Shown: one piece after another, positions 26,230-40,770 of the stretch
Numbering within the stretch: position 1 is the stretch's first letter
How the letters are laid out: the number at the start of each line of letters is the position of its first letter
NCBI GenBank assembly: GCA_965153455.1
Contig: OZ234493.1
Coordinates: 19,024,213-19,088,212, forward strand
Length of the DNA: 64,000 nucleotides
DNA from: Sphagnum compactum
Lineage: Eukaryota; Bryophyta; Sphagnopsida; Sphagnales
Direction of reading: 5' to 3'
Translations under genes and position numbers: made by a program
Notes under the pieces: model-generated
The model's database searches: none
What the model was told of the DNA's origin: nothing
What the model saw: the letters and a program-made list of their open reading frames with translations, nothing else

Positions 26230-26948
26230 CCTGTGAATTAGGGACAATTTTTTTCACAAGAATCCTTTGTGTGTGGCAAAATCATATTATTCAGCTCATA
26301 AAAACTTCAAAAAATTCTCCAAAAACAAACACTGCATAAGAATTGGAGTGTAAATGAATTAGGAAAATTTGAAAAAAAAAACTGGCTTACTAGTCCTTAC
26401 TGACCTGAGAATGGGGCAACTCTTCAAACATAGAAATGTCTATGACTCAGATTTACAATGCACTCAATCAAGGCCCATCCATGGAGCATCGTCTAGGCAT
26501 ACCCCAAAACCTTCTCCTTCAAATTAACAGAGTGCTACAGTAGGCGATAAAGGAGTAGACAAATCTCAAATAGTTAGATATAAAGGCTTTTACCCTGTGT
26601 GCGTGCTCCAGAACTGGATTTCCATAGAGATTTGATGCACAAAAGCATCAAACTTAGATCATTGGAATCTAGACAAACTTCACCAAGTTAGAAACCACAC
26701 TCATCCTTGCCATACCCCTTGTGCCAAAGTCTGGTCAACAAAAATGAACTATCACTGCTTAGATGAAACAGTGTGGCTGCTAGCTCAGAAAGTGGAAAGA
26801 AACTTGGTGAGGTCAGAAAACACTCCATCATGTGTTGGTTATGATTCCAAATAGATATAACAATATCACATCAAAGGAAGTGGTCTGATGATTCCTAGCT
26901 AAAAAAATTGCTTGCTTCTAACAAAAGTCAGAAGCATCTCGGGATTTG

Positions 26949-29900
26949 CTACTGGCTGCCTTTGGATGCCTGTTCGCCTGTTTGCAAATCAGTTGTGGTT
27001 CCTTTCGTTCCAGAGGTTGGCTCAGCAAGTGGCTGGCCAACACCAGACCCTGCATCTGAAGCTTGGGGCACTTCCTGTGCAAGTCCTAGAAGCACAAGTG
27101 ATGACCTGATAAAAACACAAGTCAGTTTTCATTCTCAATCCAAAACTGCAACAAGTAAGCATCTGAGAAAGACACTAGATGCCAGCATGTGGTGGGTCAG
27201 TACTGAGAAACACATCAAAGTCTGTTCAAACACATGACCTCTCAAACTGGCACATCACTTTATTCATTGCTTATGCATAAAGTGGAATATGATGTTTTCT
27301 GCAGACCTCTGCAATGCTACCTGCTACACAAACATAGCTTCAGGGTATAGGGAAAGATGAGTAACCTCGGTACAGTGGGCCGGACTGCAGGTTGGTTAGC
27401 ATGAGTGGCAAGAAGTCCTTGCAATGTGGGGTATTCCTTTAGTGCATCTTCCAGCTGCGCAGTCGGTAGCTGCAACACTCAAAATGTTTGTCAGTGTTCA
27501 AGAATCCTTACCTAAGAACAACCATTAGCCCTCTTCCATTTCTCAAGTTGTCTTCTGACCTGTCAGCTGGCATATACCCATTAATAACTTTTCCCTCTTC
27601 CTTCTCCTTTATCCAATCTCCTGGTCATGAGAACCAGCTGTAAGAGCTAAAAATTCCAAGTCATCATTAGCATCAGAATGTCATGCACATTCTCACCCTC
27701 TTAGTTGGTTCATATGACAATCTGTGCAGGACAATACAGTTACTATTCATCTATCCACCTTTTAGTGAGTGTATTAATGTTTAACTGATTCTGCCTCACT
27801 GAAAACTGCACAAGTAAATCTGAAAACTAAATGTTTCACCCTTGCCACCAATTGCCCACCTAAGCTTACATCAATAACCCTCCCTGTATCAAAAAAACTC
27901 AGTGCATAACATTGTAACAATTGCAGGGTCACCTCAATAACACATTGAAAACATGCCAGTATCTTAGAACCAGGATGCTCAAATGTCAATGCACCTGCAA
28001 TAAGACATGGAAAGAGTGGGGAACTGTTTGGTGTGCACACTTCAGAAAACCCATCCACAGCTTTGGTAGTTTCCAAATCTGCACATGCACAAGCAGGTAC
28101 AGAAACAGAAATGGCTTCCCATACATCAGAAACCATTGTAGTCAGCTAACTTCAAACAACAAAACCTGCACCAGGTCCAAACAAAACACTTCTGAACTCT
28201 ACTCCTACCCAGGTCCTGCCATAGACTCAGCATGCCCACCCTTCATGGGTAAGAACTTTCTGATAAGGACAGCTCCAAGAAAAACAAGCAGTGTCCAACC
28301 ACTTATTGAAGCTACCAAATGAAATAGAGAGGATACAGTGCAACCTCATCCCATACCTGTTTGTTCACAAGACGAGAGAGAATCTCCATTACAAAGCTCA
28401 CCTGCATCAAAAGAAGAGAAATCCTCTAAGATTCACCATTCCCTATATACTGAAATGGACCATACATAATATATTTCTTGCTGTGCCCAAAAACCCACAT
28501 CTGGTCTGGCCACTCTTTGGACCAGGAACTTCCTGAAAATTCTCTCATAAGGACCCAGTTCAAATTGTGATGCTTGTAACTACAGCAAACAAACCCTGTA
28601 TAGAGCAATGAACACAGCTGCTGTAGATATTCTGGCAACATTTTTCTGCCATCAGGAAAAGGGAGAGGAACAGACCAATGTAGGAAATGCGCCAACAGCT
28701 TGGATAACCGTTCGCATAAAGAGAAGAGGAAGAGGGGTCTGTTCTACCTGTGTGCCACATCAGATCACAAAAAACCCAGATCGTCACTCCAAATGTATCT
28801 TCATAAGTAGTGAATCCATTCTTATGATTTTAAGCCAACCTAAATGGAACTGAGAGATGACCCAATAAAAAGGTTAAAGATATTTCAGGTTCAACAACAT
28901 AACAAAAACAGATCAGTGAGCATCAAAAAGCTTGATGAAGTTTCAGAGAAATCTCCACAACAACAATTAGGTAAACACGACAATGAGTGCAGTCATAACC
29001 TCATGAGAGTCGCTCACAAAGTGACAGACCATCACCTTCATCACGAACGGCAGTGACAAGCTGCCATGACTACCCACTGAGTTCATCAGCTCCCAACAGT
29101 GAGTGTAGATAAGCATATAATAATCTTCCCAAAAACTTGGGCAAACCATTATACACAATCTGCATCCTGAGTTTCTGTTGCCTTTCCGGAAGCAATGGGA
29201 AGACTCAGACGCGATGTTGGCTAGCACTCAAGAGACATCAAAAAGAGGAAACCAACCCCAAACAAAGGATGAAAAAGTAAAACTGAATGGGAAAAATCCA
29301 GACAAGAACAGAGGAAGAAATGAGAGAACCAACATGGAGAACTTTCAGAGCAAGAATACAGTGGACCTTCTTCCTGTCTTTCTCTATCAAAGACGAGAAG
29401 AACACTGCCAACTTTGCCAAATAAGCATGACTGAATGTTGTCAGTTTCAAAAGTGAACTCTCAAATGCACATTCAAGATACCCAATAATGCAAAACTTGA
29501 TGCAGACCAGAGTTCCATTGAGACTCTTTTGACTACCCAGACATCAGACACATGTGCATGACCATACCAGTTGATTCAAAACCTTTGCCAAAACCTGCTG
29601 TGTGAACACAGTTCGCTGCTGAAGACAAGCTGAGCATGCATCCATCACCTGCTCACCCATCCCCAACCAAGTCTCCATAATCTTCACCTGTTCTAGAATA
29701 TGATATAGCTTTCCGAAAACAGTATGGAAACCAACATAAGCAATCAAGGAGAAAATGAGTATTTATAGAACTGACCTTCTTCAGTGAAACGGAGTCACGG
29801 TGAGGGTCAATCCCATGCAGAGCAATTAAAACTTCAGCTGGTGTTAAAGCGGGACCAGTATGTGCCGAGCCCTTCACAAATTGAAGCCATCCCACATCAC

Positions 29901-32900
29901 ACTTTTGATATCATCTCTGTTTGGGTCTCTACATAAAACACATACGGTCGTGCCATGTTGACTTGCAGGGGACCTTATGCCAAGAAAAGACAAATACTAT
30001 AGTAACTCATAGTCACCAAGGAATTCACATAGTCTCCATTTACTAACTGCTATAAGAAGGTTGTGCAAAAGTTATAGCTCACACATTACATATCAAAATG
30101 GGCATTTGACACATCTATGAGATTGCAGAGAAATTTCCACAATGACACGTTGGATGTACCATTCTGTCAGTACTGGGAAAAGAAGATGGAACATGGCAAG
30201 AACCAGTGTGGGCTTAAATGGTCCATTAATTGTATATGCTCAATAACAAATTCATGTCCTTTCATCTAAATGCTTCAATCGATTTTCAGATCACATGAAT
30301 GGAAGCAACATCGCAAACAAGCCTCTACTATTTCCTCACAATGCAGAGAGAGCATTGCATGTCATGGGTGCTGTTACACCTTGATGAAAAGGTTCTAAAT
30401 ACCTGTAAAATACGGGCAAGGGCTGCCTGGAATTTATCAGGAGGAAGATCCACCAACCGTGGAAAAACTGGCAACACCTGCACAAACCACACCCTTGCGT
30501 TGTGAAGTCCAAAGACAGACGAATTGAAAGATGCATGTCCAACAAATAAAACAACTCTACATTGCCTTGATTGAGGAGCTGGGAGCAGAAGTGCGACCTC
30601 ATCTTTTGACAATGAGGAAAGCACAGGTATAAGAAAGCCAGCATCCTGTCAGGCACCATCAACAGATAAAGGACCCCAGTTAACTGAAACAAGTTCAAAT
30701 GCATTGTCCCTTGCCTCAGGGATTATAACCAAGCTACATTGAGCCTTACATCTGCCAACTGCAAACACTACTTTCTAGGGAAAACATGATGGCTGAAGTG
30801 AGAGCAGATCCATCCAGTTGTTTTTTAGGCATCAAATATCCACAGTGCACTGTAAGTAGTGGTTGAAATACCTGGAGTTTAGTTTCATAGAGCTTCTTCA
30901 CTGTGGTGATCAGTTCTGCTGAGGGTTCAGTTCCCTCTGTCAAACTATGGAGGACCTGCAAACATTTACTTGCAAATTTTGGTCAACATATCTATTGCTA
31001 GAACACACAATCCTGCCCTGCACCTATACTACCAAATAACAATAGTTTACATGATGCAGTTTCTGTTGGAGCATAGTAGTGACTCAAATCTATGGAAGAA
31101 ATTCAAGAAAATTGAAAGATAAACTTCTGGAAAATATGATCCTGAGAAAACACACTGTCAGCAAAATATCCATACTCCTTTCATACCTCAGCAACCTGCA
31201 TAACTTTAAGAATTAGGAGAAAGGATATAGAAGCCTACCAGCAAGAGAAGATTCTCACTGCCAACTGGCGGATCAGCAATAAGCTGCAGGAGCTCTGGTG
31301 ATGATGAGCCAATTGTGCGGAAGAGAATAGGAATGTGTCGATGAACTGCCTGTTGCAACAACAGTTCTCCACATTTCAGCACAGGAAGTAAGAGGGTCAA
31401 ACACCAAGAAATAAGCTTTTGTCCCCTGAGAACCCTATGGATGCACAAACTATAAAGAAGATTTACCATCTATAAAACCAAGAATGCAGAGATCAAAACA
31501 GAAGTTCAAGGCACCTGAAAAGAACATACCTGCTTTACAGCCTTAGAAGCACGGCCATATACCTCAAATAGTTGTTGTAAAAGTGCATGCTTCTGCAGAG
31601 CACCATCCAAAGCAAATTTTATCAGGACCACCTGAGAAATTATTCAATTTGCTGACAAACTAGAGGCAACACAACCCAACTTGCCTGTCCTTGCCACTAC
31701 AGTGATCATCTAGTGGAATGATGTATTTCTGCATGTATCAGCATATGATTTCTCATGACTTGCACTCAAATTATATTACAATAGCAAGTACTATCTTGTG
31801 CAAGCACACATTACAAATTTCCCTTGTAATGTAAGTCTGTACATCTACTTTCAGCAATGGTGATATGTTTAAGGGACCAAGTCAAAAATATCATCCAAAA
31901 CATATGAAAGTGCTGCTTGACATACACACCTTTGTACAAAGGGCAAAGAAAAGAGACATGCAGCGCTGAGCATCAGAAATTGATAATACTGGACTGCTTT
32001 TAGCAATGTTCTGTTGACTCTCATCTTTTACCACAGCTATATCCATTGGTGCTAGTCCATTCCCTGACTGTTGGTCACCATTTGCCCCTTGCGTGGCCTT
32101 AATACTATCTACGTCCATTGAATCCCCTTGTCCTGTATCTGTCTGTTTAAGATCCACTACTGCAAGGAGACTCTGTACTGCAAATTCTTCAATGGTCTGA
32201 GCTACATAGGTAAGTGGGTACAGCTTATTTGCAACCTACACAGAACCAACAGAAATGCACAAAAACCACCAGGTCATACAATACACTACAACAACAGATC
32301 CTCAAAGAATACAAAACAAAATCATGGAGACCACAAGATACTACTAGATCAGAACACAGAAATTGGCAACAATTTGTGTGTAAGTGTTGAAAATGCAGTA
32401 CCAAGCGAATTGCCTTAGCTCGTACATCATCAGACTCATGAACTGTACACTGCAAACACAAGCATTTGTCATCAGCATAATACATCTCCAGTCCAGAGAC
32501 ATAATTTGAGGTTGTCTGCTTCATCAAACTGTGTGCAGCTGCAGGATCTGTAATGAGACACACTCTTCCTGCAGCACCTTCATGGGCATCCAAAGGTCTC
32601 GAACAACATGCCTCACAGCTCAATGAAAAGGACGCTTGACTAGAAGGTGCCTGTTTGAACATTAGTATAGGTCTGATGTGCAATATCAACACCTGCATAC
32701 ATCAAATGATTTTGGGGTGTACCTTAAGTGCCATCTTTAGACAGGTGCCACGTGTGGGAGGCCGCTGCAAAATGAGACTCCAAAGAGCACTAAGCCCTTG
32801 TGTAATTCGGTCACCGGTTGGTACTTCTCCCCCACCTTCTGGATTGCAAAGATCTTCAACCAGCTTCAATGAAGTCAATGGCAGTAGAGGAGCATCTCCC

Positions 32901-35900
32901 AAAAGCCGACTGAGAGACTTATCTGAAGAGGGTAGTGAATCTCTCAATCCTTGCGCCTGCAATGTACAATGAGCAAAGAGAAATATCCATGGGACAGTTC
33001 AAACACATAAAGAAAATGATGCAGGTGGCAGGTTAAATGTCACATGTTCATACTAGAAACACACTCTAACACAGCCATTTGGTATAAAGGACACACCACT
33101 GACAAAAGAAAACGGTCATAAGCCACTCTGGTTGATGCTGCAATCTCTGAGGAATTGCTAGCTTGTTCTGCATACAGCTGATACAGCACATGCAATGCCA
33201 CCTCATGCCCCTGCTTCATCACAACATATTTGCAGTTAGCCACTTGCCCATATGTGCATTCCCATTATACATTTTCCACGAAATCTCCTGTAATATTGCA
33301 TTCCAAAAGTCATATAACCAAGCAGCAGGCTGATTACCAAGAAATAAGATATGGATCATCCATCTTATACTATTCTTCAAGTACAAGAACAGCTGCAGTT
33401 GTACCTTGTGGCTCTGATAATCTGCAAGAATGTGTTTCTGAAGAGCTTCTAATGCCTCCACATCATCACATGACTGTCATCCAACATCAGACAACTGTCA
33501 TATTGGAGGACAAATTGCTACAAGCCTTGACATCCAGCTTCAAAGCATGTATCTGCCAGGATATTCCCTAATATGAGAAACAGAAAACCTGTAAATAGGA
33601 GGTAAAACTCTGCCTGCAGATAGAGAGAATGATCTCAAACTCAACAAATAGAGGCACAGGGAGAGGAAGGGAGATTGCCTGAGTGACCAAGCGAGCTAGC
33701 AATGCAACACGCAGATCTCCACCTCCTGCAGCAGCAATAGTCTTATGACATTCCAGTATTCGCACTAATGCAGCTTTACTCAACGATGTTTGCTGTTCCT
33801 CGGTTAGTGGCACAAAAGGAATTGGCTGGATAGGAGCTGCAACTGGGATGCCTGCAGATGAGGCTAATGATCAGAAATGCCCACACATATTTCAAACCAT
33901 TTCAAGACCTCAGAATCCAACACAGACAGTGGGTGCAGACTTTCCACAACAATCACTACCCCAAAGCACAGAGCAATTAGATTCCACAAGGTGTTTATCA
34001 AATGTACAGATAGTGGGTGCAGTGTCAAAGATAAAGTTTGAGTAACCTTGCGGTGCTATGCCTGATGCTCCATGTTGAGGTCCAGAAGACAACAATGGGG
34101 CTGCAGTAGAGAACGAAGTGGTGGGTTCTGATTTCATGGGAATTCCAGGACCAGAGAAGCCAGGTTCCATTAAAGAATCAGGTGGTGATAGAGGAGGAGT
34201 TGACACAAGAGGCCCTGATTCTTCTACTGGCTCCTGCTTTACTTGTACAGCTGGCAAGACAGCAGGTTGACTGATTGAATGTTGCTGCAGGGCTGATCTT
34301 GGGTCTCTGTTGTTCATAGACAAGGAACCTGCTGCTCCTTCAATCTTCACAGTAACTGTCACTGTTTCAGTTGTTGCATTTGACACCCCAGCCACTTCCA
34401 CTGCCTCCAGCTTTGGTGTTAAGAGAGCCATAGGAGCCTCTGTAGCAGCAACACGCCATGGGTCCATTCGCCGTGGATCCTGGAAACCAAGAGTTGTTCC
34501 TTATCCAATATGTCAAGATTCTGAAGTACATACAAGATTGAGAAGGACTAAGCTACACAAAATGTTGTGTCCTGCAACCTGTCAACTCATGCCTAAGGGT
34601 TGACATATGGCAGGCCAAAGGACATGTAAAACCCTAAACTGATCAGTGGCAACACTAAATGAGTCCTGCATACAAACATTAAAGTTAAAGACTCCCATAG
34701 AATTTAAGGCCACAGAAATAGAAGACACAGCATAAAGACATCACGAAGAACATCATGTTCAGGGAAGCCTAAAAGTTCATATGTGCTTAGCATTAGAAAA
34801 CTGCCTGTCCTCCTCAATATACAACTGTGCAGCTGAAACCACAGTAGAACAAGAGCTGTTTACACAATGCAATCAGCCCCACCAACCAGCCTTGCATATA
34901 TATTCTCTGGCACTCAAACAGGGTCTTCTAGATTGAACAAAATGGCTCATACCTGGGTTTCCACTTTTATAAAAAGCAAGCTAGGAGGCTAAATTGCATT
35001 GATAGCTACTGAGTGGAAGGTGCCAAACATGATGTGCAAAAACAGGTAAAAGGCTCACACATGAAACATAAATAGATTACATTGTTCCCACATCACACAA
35101 GGTATGTCCACAGGTGACAGAAATTTGTTTATTATTATGGATGTGAAACACAGACCAAAATTTGCTAACAGGCAAGAAAATGTCACCTTGAACCTACACA
35201 TCAGATCTAAACCCGGCTGATCTTCACCTTCCAACACCTAACCAAGGACCTAACCCAGCCATGTTCTCTATGTGCACTCTTTATTACTGGACAAACTGTT
35301 TTTGGGCCCAACATGACAGGGAACTTCCTTAGCAGTTTTACCAAAACCACCACCTTGGCTGTCAATGTGGCACAAAAGCTGAAAAAGCTCAACACCAAGC
35401 TTCATCCAAGGCCAACTCCAAGGGTCCAACACAATTCTGAAATAGATTGTGGCCAGATACATCATGTCTATTTGAGACACCACATATTAGTGCCAGATGG
35501 TGAGACTGTTGACTGAATTACCATGGAAACAGAATCACTACACCCCAGCTTAGAATCACAACATCAAATCCATGTGACCTCGGACTTGAAAAACAGGGAT
35601 AAATCTCAGAACTCTCATGTCAGCAGGGGAGAAACATGTCAAAAAATTTCTGCCCATATGTACAATTGAAAACAAGCAACAGGCCTGTGCAGCACAAGAG
35701 CAGTTACAGCCATTTTTGTCATTCCATCCTGTTCATTTTTCTGCCAAAATTAACCTCAGTTCCAAGATCAAACCTTTGTGGCTTCAGAAATTGCACAATT
35801 TTTGTAAAAGTTAAGAAGAATAACCTTACCCTGCGTGGATCTCGAGTAACTTCTGCAGGTTGAGGCTGAGGTGGAAAGGAGGGAACAATTGTCTCTGCAG

Positions 35901-38900
35901 CTGCAACAGATTTTGGAGGCAGCGGAACACTCTGTGGTGTGCTGGAAGACAGAAGACACGCCAAACCCCCACTCACACCAGGGCCAACCCCTGGTGGAAG
36001 AGGAGGGGCAGTACTGGGCAAATGCTGCATGTTTACAATCACAAGCTCTGCAAGCATATCAGGTGTCAAGCTGGAGATCAAGATTTCAACTGAAGCTGTC
36101 CCTCTCTCTCCTTGAGCTATCAAGGCACCAAAATATGCCAGCAGAGGTGCTAGGTTGTTGTCTGAGACTACACCACCATTTGCAAGGCTGGATCCTGCAA
36201 CATTTGAAGAGACAGAAGCCATTTCCAGCTGTACATTATCTGTTATTGGAGTCAGCCGCATACGTTTACGAATGCTTTCCTCTGTCTCCACCAGTTGGTT
36301 TCCATTTTCTTCAGCAATTGGTCTTTTTTGGAGAGGTCTTTCTTCCACAAGGGCTAATGCAGGTAATGGTGGTGTTGATACCTGTGGCAACCTCTCATCC
36401 TACATTGACCAAGCAAGTAAGTTAAGCCAGGCACAACTGGCACAGTGCTCCACAAAGCTCAGATCACCCTTTGGATTACAGTTCACTCACATCTGGCTAT
36501 ACTACCCAATGGAACTGCTATCCACCTTGGAAGAGTGTTGACTCAAAATGCTGGGATTGTTGATTAAAGTTCGGTTATAATAATCACTAACCTTGACAAG
36601 CCGCGGATCCTTGGAAGCACGATCTCGTTCTGCTCGCTGTGCCCTATCTATTTGCCTGAGTGCTTGATCTGCCAAATCCCCAGCATTCATAGACTGCAAT
36701 GCTTTTATCAAGCGGTCTTGCCACTGCAAAACCAAAGAAAAAATTGTCAGATTGATTCCAGTTCTGGAGATTCAGAAAATCTGAGAACACCCAACTACCT
36801 GCACTACATACATACAGAAATGAAAACAGATACTACAGGTACAACTATATGCATCTGTTGGAACTATGCTTAGCCACATGACTGAAACCTGCTCCAGATC
36901 ACTCAAGACTTTGCATCTGCAGATGCCTGTTAGTCATACACCCTGTCATCAGGACTAAAAGCAATTTAGATTAATGCCCCAACCTCTAGGTACAATCCAT
37001 CCCACATGGGACCTCAACTATGTCCTGATACTACCCTACAACAGACAGAATCATACCGGTAAAGCTGCAGGTTGTGAACACTTGAGAAGAGATAGAAACG
37101 CAGTTTTGAGAGCATGAATCACACTGGCCACCTGGCCTCCCTTGATGGGTTCACAATCTGGCGCTAGTGACAGCAATACTGGAAGAATCCGGCCAAACAT
37201 GGAAGGTCTTCGCTTTGCTATACCTGCTAAACTGTCAAGCAAACCAGAGAACAAAGTCAATAGTGTACACACAGAGGGTGATGGAGTCACAGAGAAACAA
37301 AGAAAGACACAACAACCAATTCCATGCTCCAGGCAGTGTCATACAAATGAGTAACAGCAAAGGTCAGTCTAACAGAGGTTAACCATAAGAAAGTCCCTTG
37401 AATAGCTCTCTCCAGATGAGATTCAAGGGATGTTGAAGAAGCCTGTCAGGCTTACATACCTGTTTACGAGTACAATGGCAACAGGACCAGGAAGGACTGA
37501 GGATTCTGGTGCCCGAAGTTGATTGAGCAGAAGCCCAAGGTTTTTACTGGCTTCTTGCCCCAGAGCATTTGCATCCAACAATGGGTGCCCACCAGCTATC
37601 CATGCAATGTTGAAGCCCTTTGCAACACCTGGCAGGCAGGAGACTAGTCAAAGACTGATGAAATTGTGTGAAGTACAACAAAAGACTGTTGAACTCCACA
37701 TTACCAGTGAGTGCTGAAAGTAGCAGCTATGTCTCACCATTAGAATTTTGTTGATTTGGTGGAGGTTGAGATGATCCACTGGGATCAGGTGTGAAGAGCA
37801 GGACGGTAGTCTCAACAAACTTCACTGCCAGCAACCTTACTCCATCATTTCCATGCTGTAGTTGAATCCCCAAAGGTTAAAGTGTCAAATATTGCAAGAT
37901 CAGTGCCACCCTATGAAGCTGCTGTCTCAGAAATAAGGCCAATCCCATTCCCCAGATAGAAATTGTTCCCCAGATAGATTCCTTGCCATTGTCAAGAAAG
38001 TGTTGACTATGCAGCTGGACAAAATGAGCATTCAACTGCGAGAGAGAGATACAGAGAGAGTATCCAGCTCTAGGCCTTAGGATCCAGATCCCAGAACAAA
38101 GATTGATAGAGATTGGTGGGAGAGAAAGAGAGAGAGTTTTCTGCAAGTACAAAATCAGGAAAGAAGCAGTCCAACCATACAACCATTCTAAACACCAAGT
38201 ACAGACGTGTGACACAGGCTCACAAGAAAGCATTGACTAAATAAAGAAGTTCAGTAGCATAATATTTGCCACATGAATTAAGTAACTACAGAAGTAGGAA
38301 CACTACCCACTGAATACCTGAAAAGCAGCAGGGTAGACAGCATTCTTGAAATGGGTCACCCAATTCCAGGCATCAACTAGCTGCTTCTCCACGTGACCAG
38401 TATATATGCCCTGTGCTACACCAAAGTGTGGTAAGAAAGACATACTGTGGCCCTAAACAAGGTATATGTGCTATTTCTGTAGTACATCACAAGCAATAGC
38501 CCTGATACCAATAAACCTTAATCCTCCACAACTTTCTGAACTATCTGAAGCTACTGTTGTCGTGGTACCACCCTGCTCATATAGTGAGCTGCATAAAACA
38601 AGCCACCTGCTGGAACTGCAACCTGACCAGGATAGACAATGATATGACCAAAAGAAAGCTGGAAGGTCAAAGACCCAGAAAAGTGTAGGCAAACAAGAAT
38701 TGACCAAGGTGAAACACACCAAGTTTCTCAAAGAGCTCACTCAGGATACTGGAGTAATGTACCTGTGATGCAACTTGTTCAAGAGTGGTGCGAAAGATGT
38801 TGCTGCCACTGGTTATTGCCCGTCGAGCAACTGCAGGCGTGGAATCCCGCAACAGAGCAAGTAGCACTGGCACCATAGTAGAGATATGTGCAACATGTCG

Positions 38901-40525
38901 TGTGCCAATTTCTTCTATCATCCTACAACACAGACCTTCGCCAAGTGAATCTAAGTCCCCTATCTAACTCAGACTCAAGAGGTCAGCAGGGTTGAGGAGA
39001 GATCCCAACATCACTCCTGAAAATCACCAAGCCCCAAGCTCTAAACCCCATAATGAAATTAGCACTCCACTAGTAGAAAATGTTAAGAAATAAGTAAAAC
39101 GGTACTGCAGAATCTATCCCCTTATACCTGGCAACTCTGATGAATATTCCATAACTGAAGGTCAGGGTGAATATATGACTACATCTAGCTGTTTAGGGTC
39201 AAGTGGTGGTTCATGTTATACAAAAATCTGCATCTTGGTGGTCAGAAAACAAGCAAGCTTGATTTTCAAACTACATCTTTGCAGCTCCTTCAACAGGGTC
39301 TGCAAGAATGGAATAAGACAGCTGAGGCTTTTGCAGGTCACCTCCATAGACTATCCTAAATTTCACTAGTGCCACAATGAGTCCTCAAAGAACTGTAGAT
39401 TCCATACATTCCAAGACCATGTCACTCTGTCATTTTGTAACTCAATAACCCATTGACCACATCCCTTCCTCAACAAATCTGGCTCTAGAATTGCAATAAA
39501 CATGAGCAGGCAAGCTTTGTCCAGACACTGACTTAGACAAATTAGACAGGAACAGTGAGAGACCAGAGGTTGGAACATGTTGACACTGAGAGATATAATG
39601 AAGAAATATCAAGAATCCTCCATACTCATTGCAAAAGCTACATTGAAGAAACTAAGAACTCGGTGTGGAATTCAAATGAATCATTTAGCAAGGGTTGAAA
39701 ATCAATTCTTAGACAGCCCTAGAAGAGACTGTGGAGTAAACACAGGAAGCTCAATTCATAACAGCAAAACAATGGAGCTGCTAGACGCAATTTGCACAGA
39801 ACTCATTACAAGGGTGAACCAACAACAAAGACCTAATAGGTGTGCAATGACCAAAATACATATTGAAAGTGCTTGTGAACCCTAAAACATCACCAACAAT
39901 GCCCCGAGTGCAGAGGCAGAAAACTGGAGCTGATCAAGGGATTGAACTAATATCAATGTGGAAGAAGAGAAAGTAGAGCTCCTTGGGGCCTCGAAAAACA
40001 CCCCCAAAAAAAATAATAATAATATATATAAAAACTCGGAGTAATCCGAAACCCTAAAAAAAAAATCCAAGCCGATCGGTGTGCGGTAGCGAAACAATCT
40101 TGAAGCGAATACAAAAAACGCACGGGACTGCACATGAAGCAACAAACCGAAACTGCGCACATAACGGCAATGGAACGCAATTCGACGAACCAAATTCGAA
40201 GCTGCCGTCAGAAAGGACAATGCAAAGGTCATGCCAGAGCTCGTAACAACCAGAGACAAAAAGACGCAAAGAAGCAGAGAAAGAAAGAGATGCATATTAC
40301 ATACTCGGCAAGGTACTTCCGCACGGGGCTGCCAGGCTCGCTCTGCAGCTCCATAAGGTAGGGCACGAACTCAGGGAGAAGAGACGGTTCCCGATGCAGC
40401 ACAATTTCCATCACATTCTTGAGCAGATCTGCTTTAGACGGGGCGTCGGGCTGCATCTTAGCTTCATTGAGCAGCTTCACGGCTTGCTCCCTGACGCCAG
40501 CAGCCATCCGTCCCGCCGACGCCAT
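26949..40525 (-). CDS. ESP4: Symplekin/Pta1-like mRNA 3'-processing scaffold, 27 exons
   Basis: Predicted 1344-aa protein, close in length to Arabidopsis ESP4/symplekin. Symplekin is the nuclear scaffold that links CPSF, CstF and CTD-phosphatase factors in pre-mRNA cleavage and polyadenylation. Exons (minus strand, in order): 40305-40525, 38763-38922, 38318-38410, 37738-37855, 37460-37628, 37057-37231, 36592-36723, 35830-36399, 34047-34479, 33679-33851, 33405-33473, 33097-33210, 32723-32956, 32402-32449, 31930-32235, 31530-31592, 31239-31349, 30872-30955, 30598-30645, 30403-30477, 29776-29871, 29568-29648, 28676-28747, 28357-28401, 27995-28078, 27366-27469, 26949-27105. Reading phase is kept at every junction. 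Residues 1-310 form the N-terminal HEAT-like region. About 357-690 is Pro/Ser-rich with repeated DPRR/DPR motifs and a basic RKRMRL. About 1010-1300 is the conserved symplekin C-terminal region (KLPKLWMGFLKC, LPVFPRLV). The first ATG is 40523-40525; an upstream in-frame GTG is not a eukaryotic start. All donors are GT except intron 10, which appears to be GC. Confidence 0.95.
29040..29345. repeat. Interspersed repeat copy inside a symplekin intron
   Basis: Shares ordered blocks with 56385-56650 in an eIF3e intron: CTGCCAT, CCCACTGA, TTCAT, GAGTTTCTG, GGAAG, GCTAGC or TAGCTA, then a purine-rich A/G tract ending GGAGAACTT. Orientation is the same. A short relative of the central part lies at 47374-47426. 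It looks like an old short interspersed element, with no coding capacity. Confidence 0.55.
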
Positions 40526-40770
40526 TATGGCTCTCCAAGGCCCTCCTCCTTCCCGTTCGACTTCCACCGCTTACTTCTTCTTCTTCAGCACCTTGCTACG
40601 GAATTTTGAGAGGTCATAAGAAAGAAGAGAAAAGCAGAAGAGAGGAGGAAGACGACCACCACCACCACCACCATCGCCACGGCCGCTGCAAAATCATCGT
40701 CACAGCCATCATCGTCTCCGCACTCTTCTCCCTTCGCAAGCAAACAGCAAAGAGCATCTTCTGTCTTCCT
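40526..40770. other. Symplekin upstream region
   Basis: This is the presumed 5' UTR and core promoter on the minus strand, with GAA/TTC triplet runs at about 40575 and a CCA/TGG triplet run at about 40650-40675. No TATA box is evident. The start codon context is ATAATGG with G at +4. Confidence 0.45.

Noticed and set aside
27774-28136. 120-codon minus-strand frame over a symplekin exon
   Set aside because: It is out of frame with the true exon (27995-28078), which reads IWKLPKLWMGFLKC in another frame.
32450-32698. Minus-strand open frame extending upstream of the CTVHESDDVRAKAIRL exon of symplekin
   Set aside because: The extension has no family similarity. A good acceptor at 32450 and phase matching to the neighbouring exons show it is intron.
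40526-40567. N-terminal extension of symplekin beginning MEVEREGGG
   Set aside because: The first codon is GTG, not ATG. The first ATG in frame is 40523-40525.
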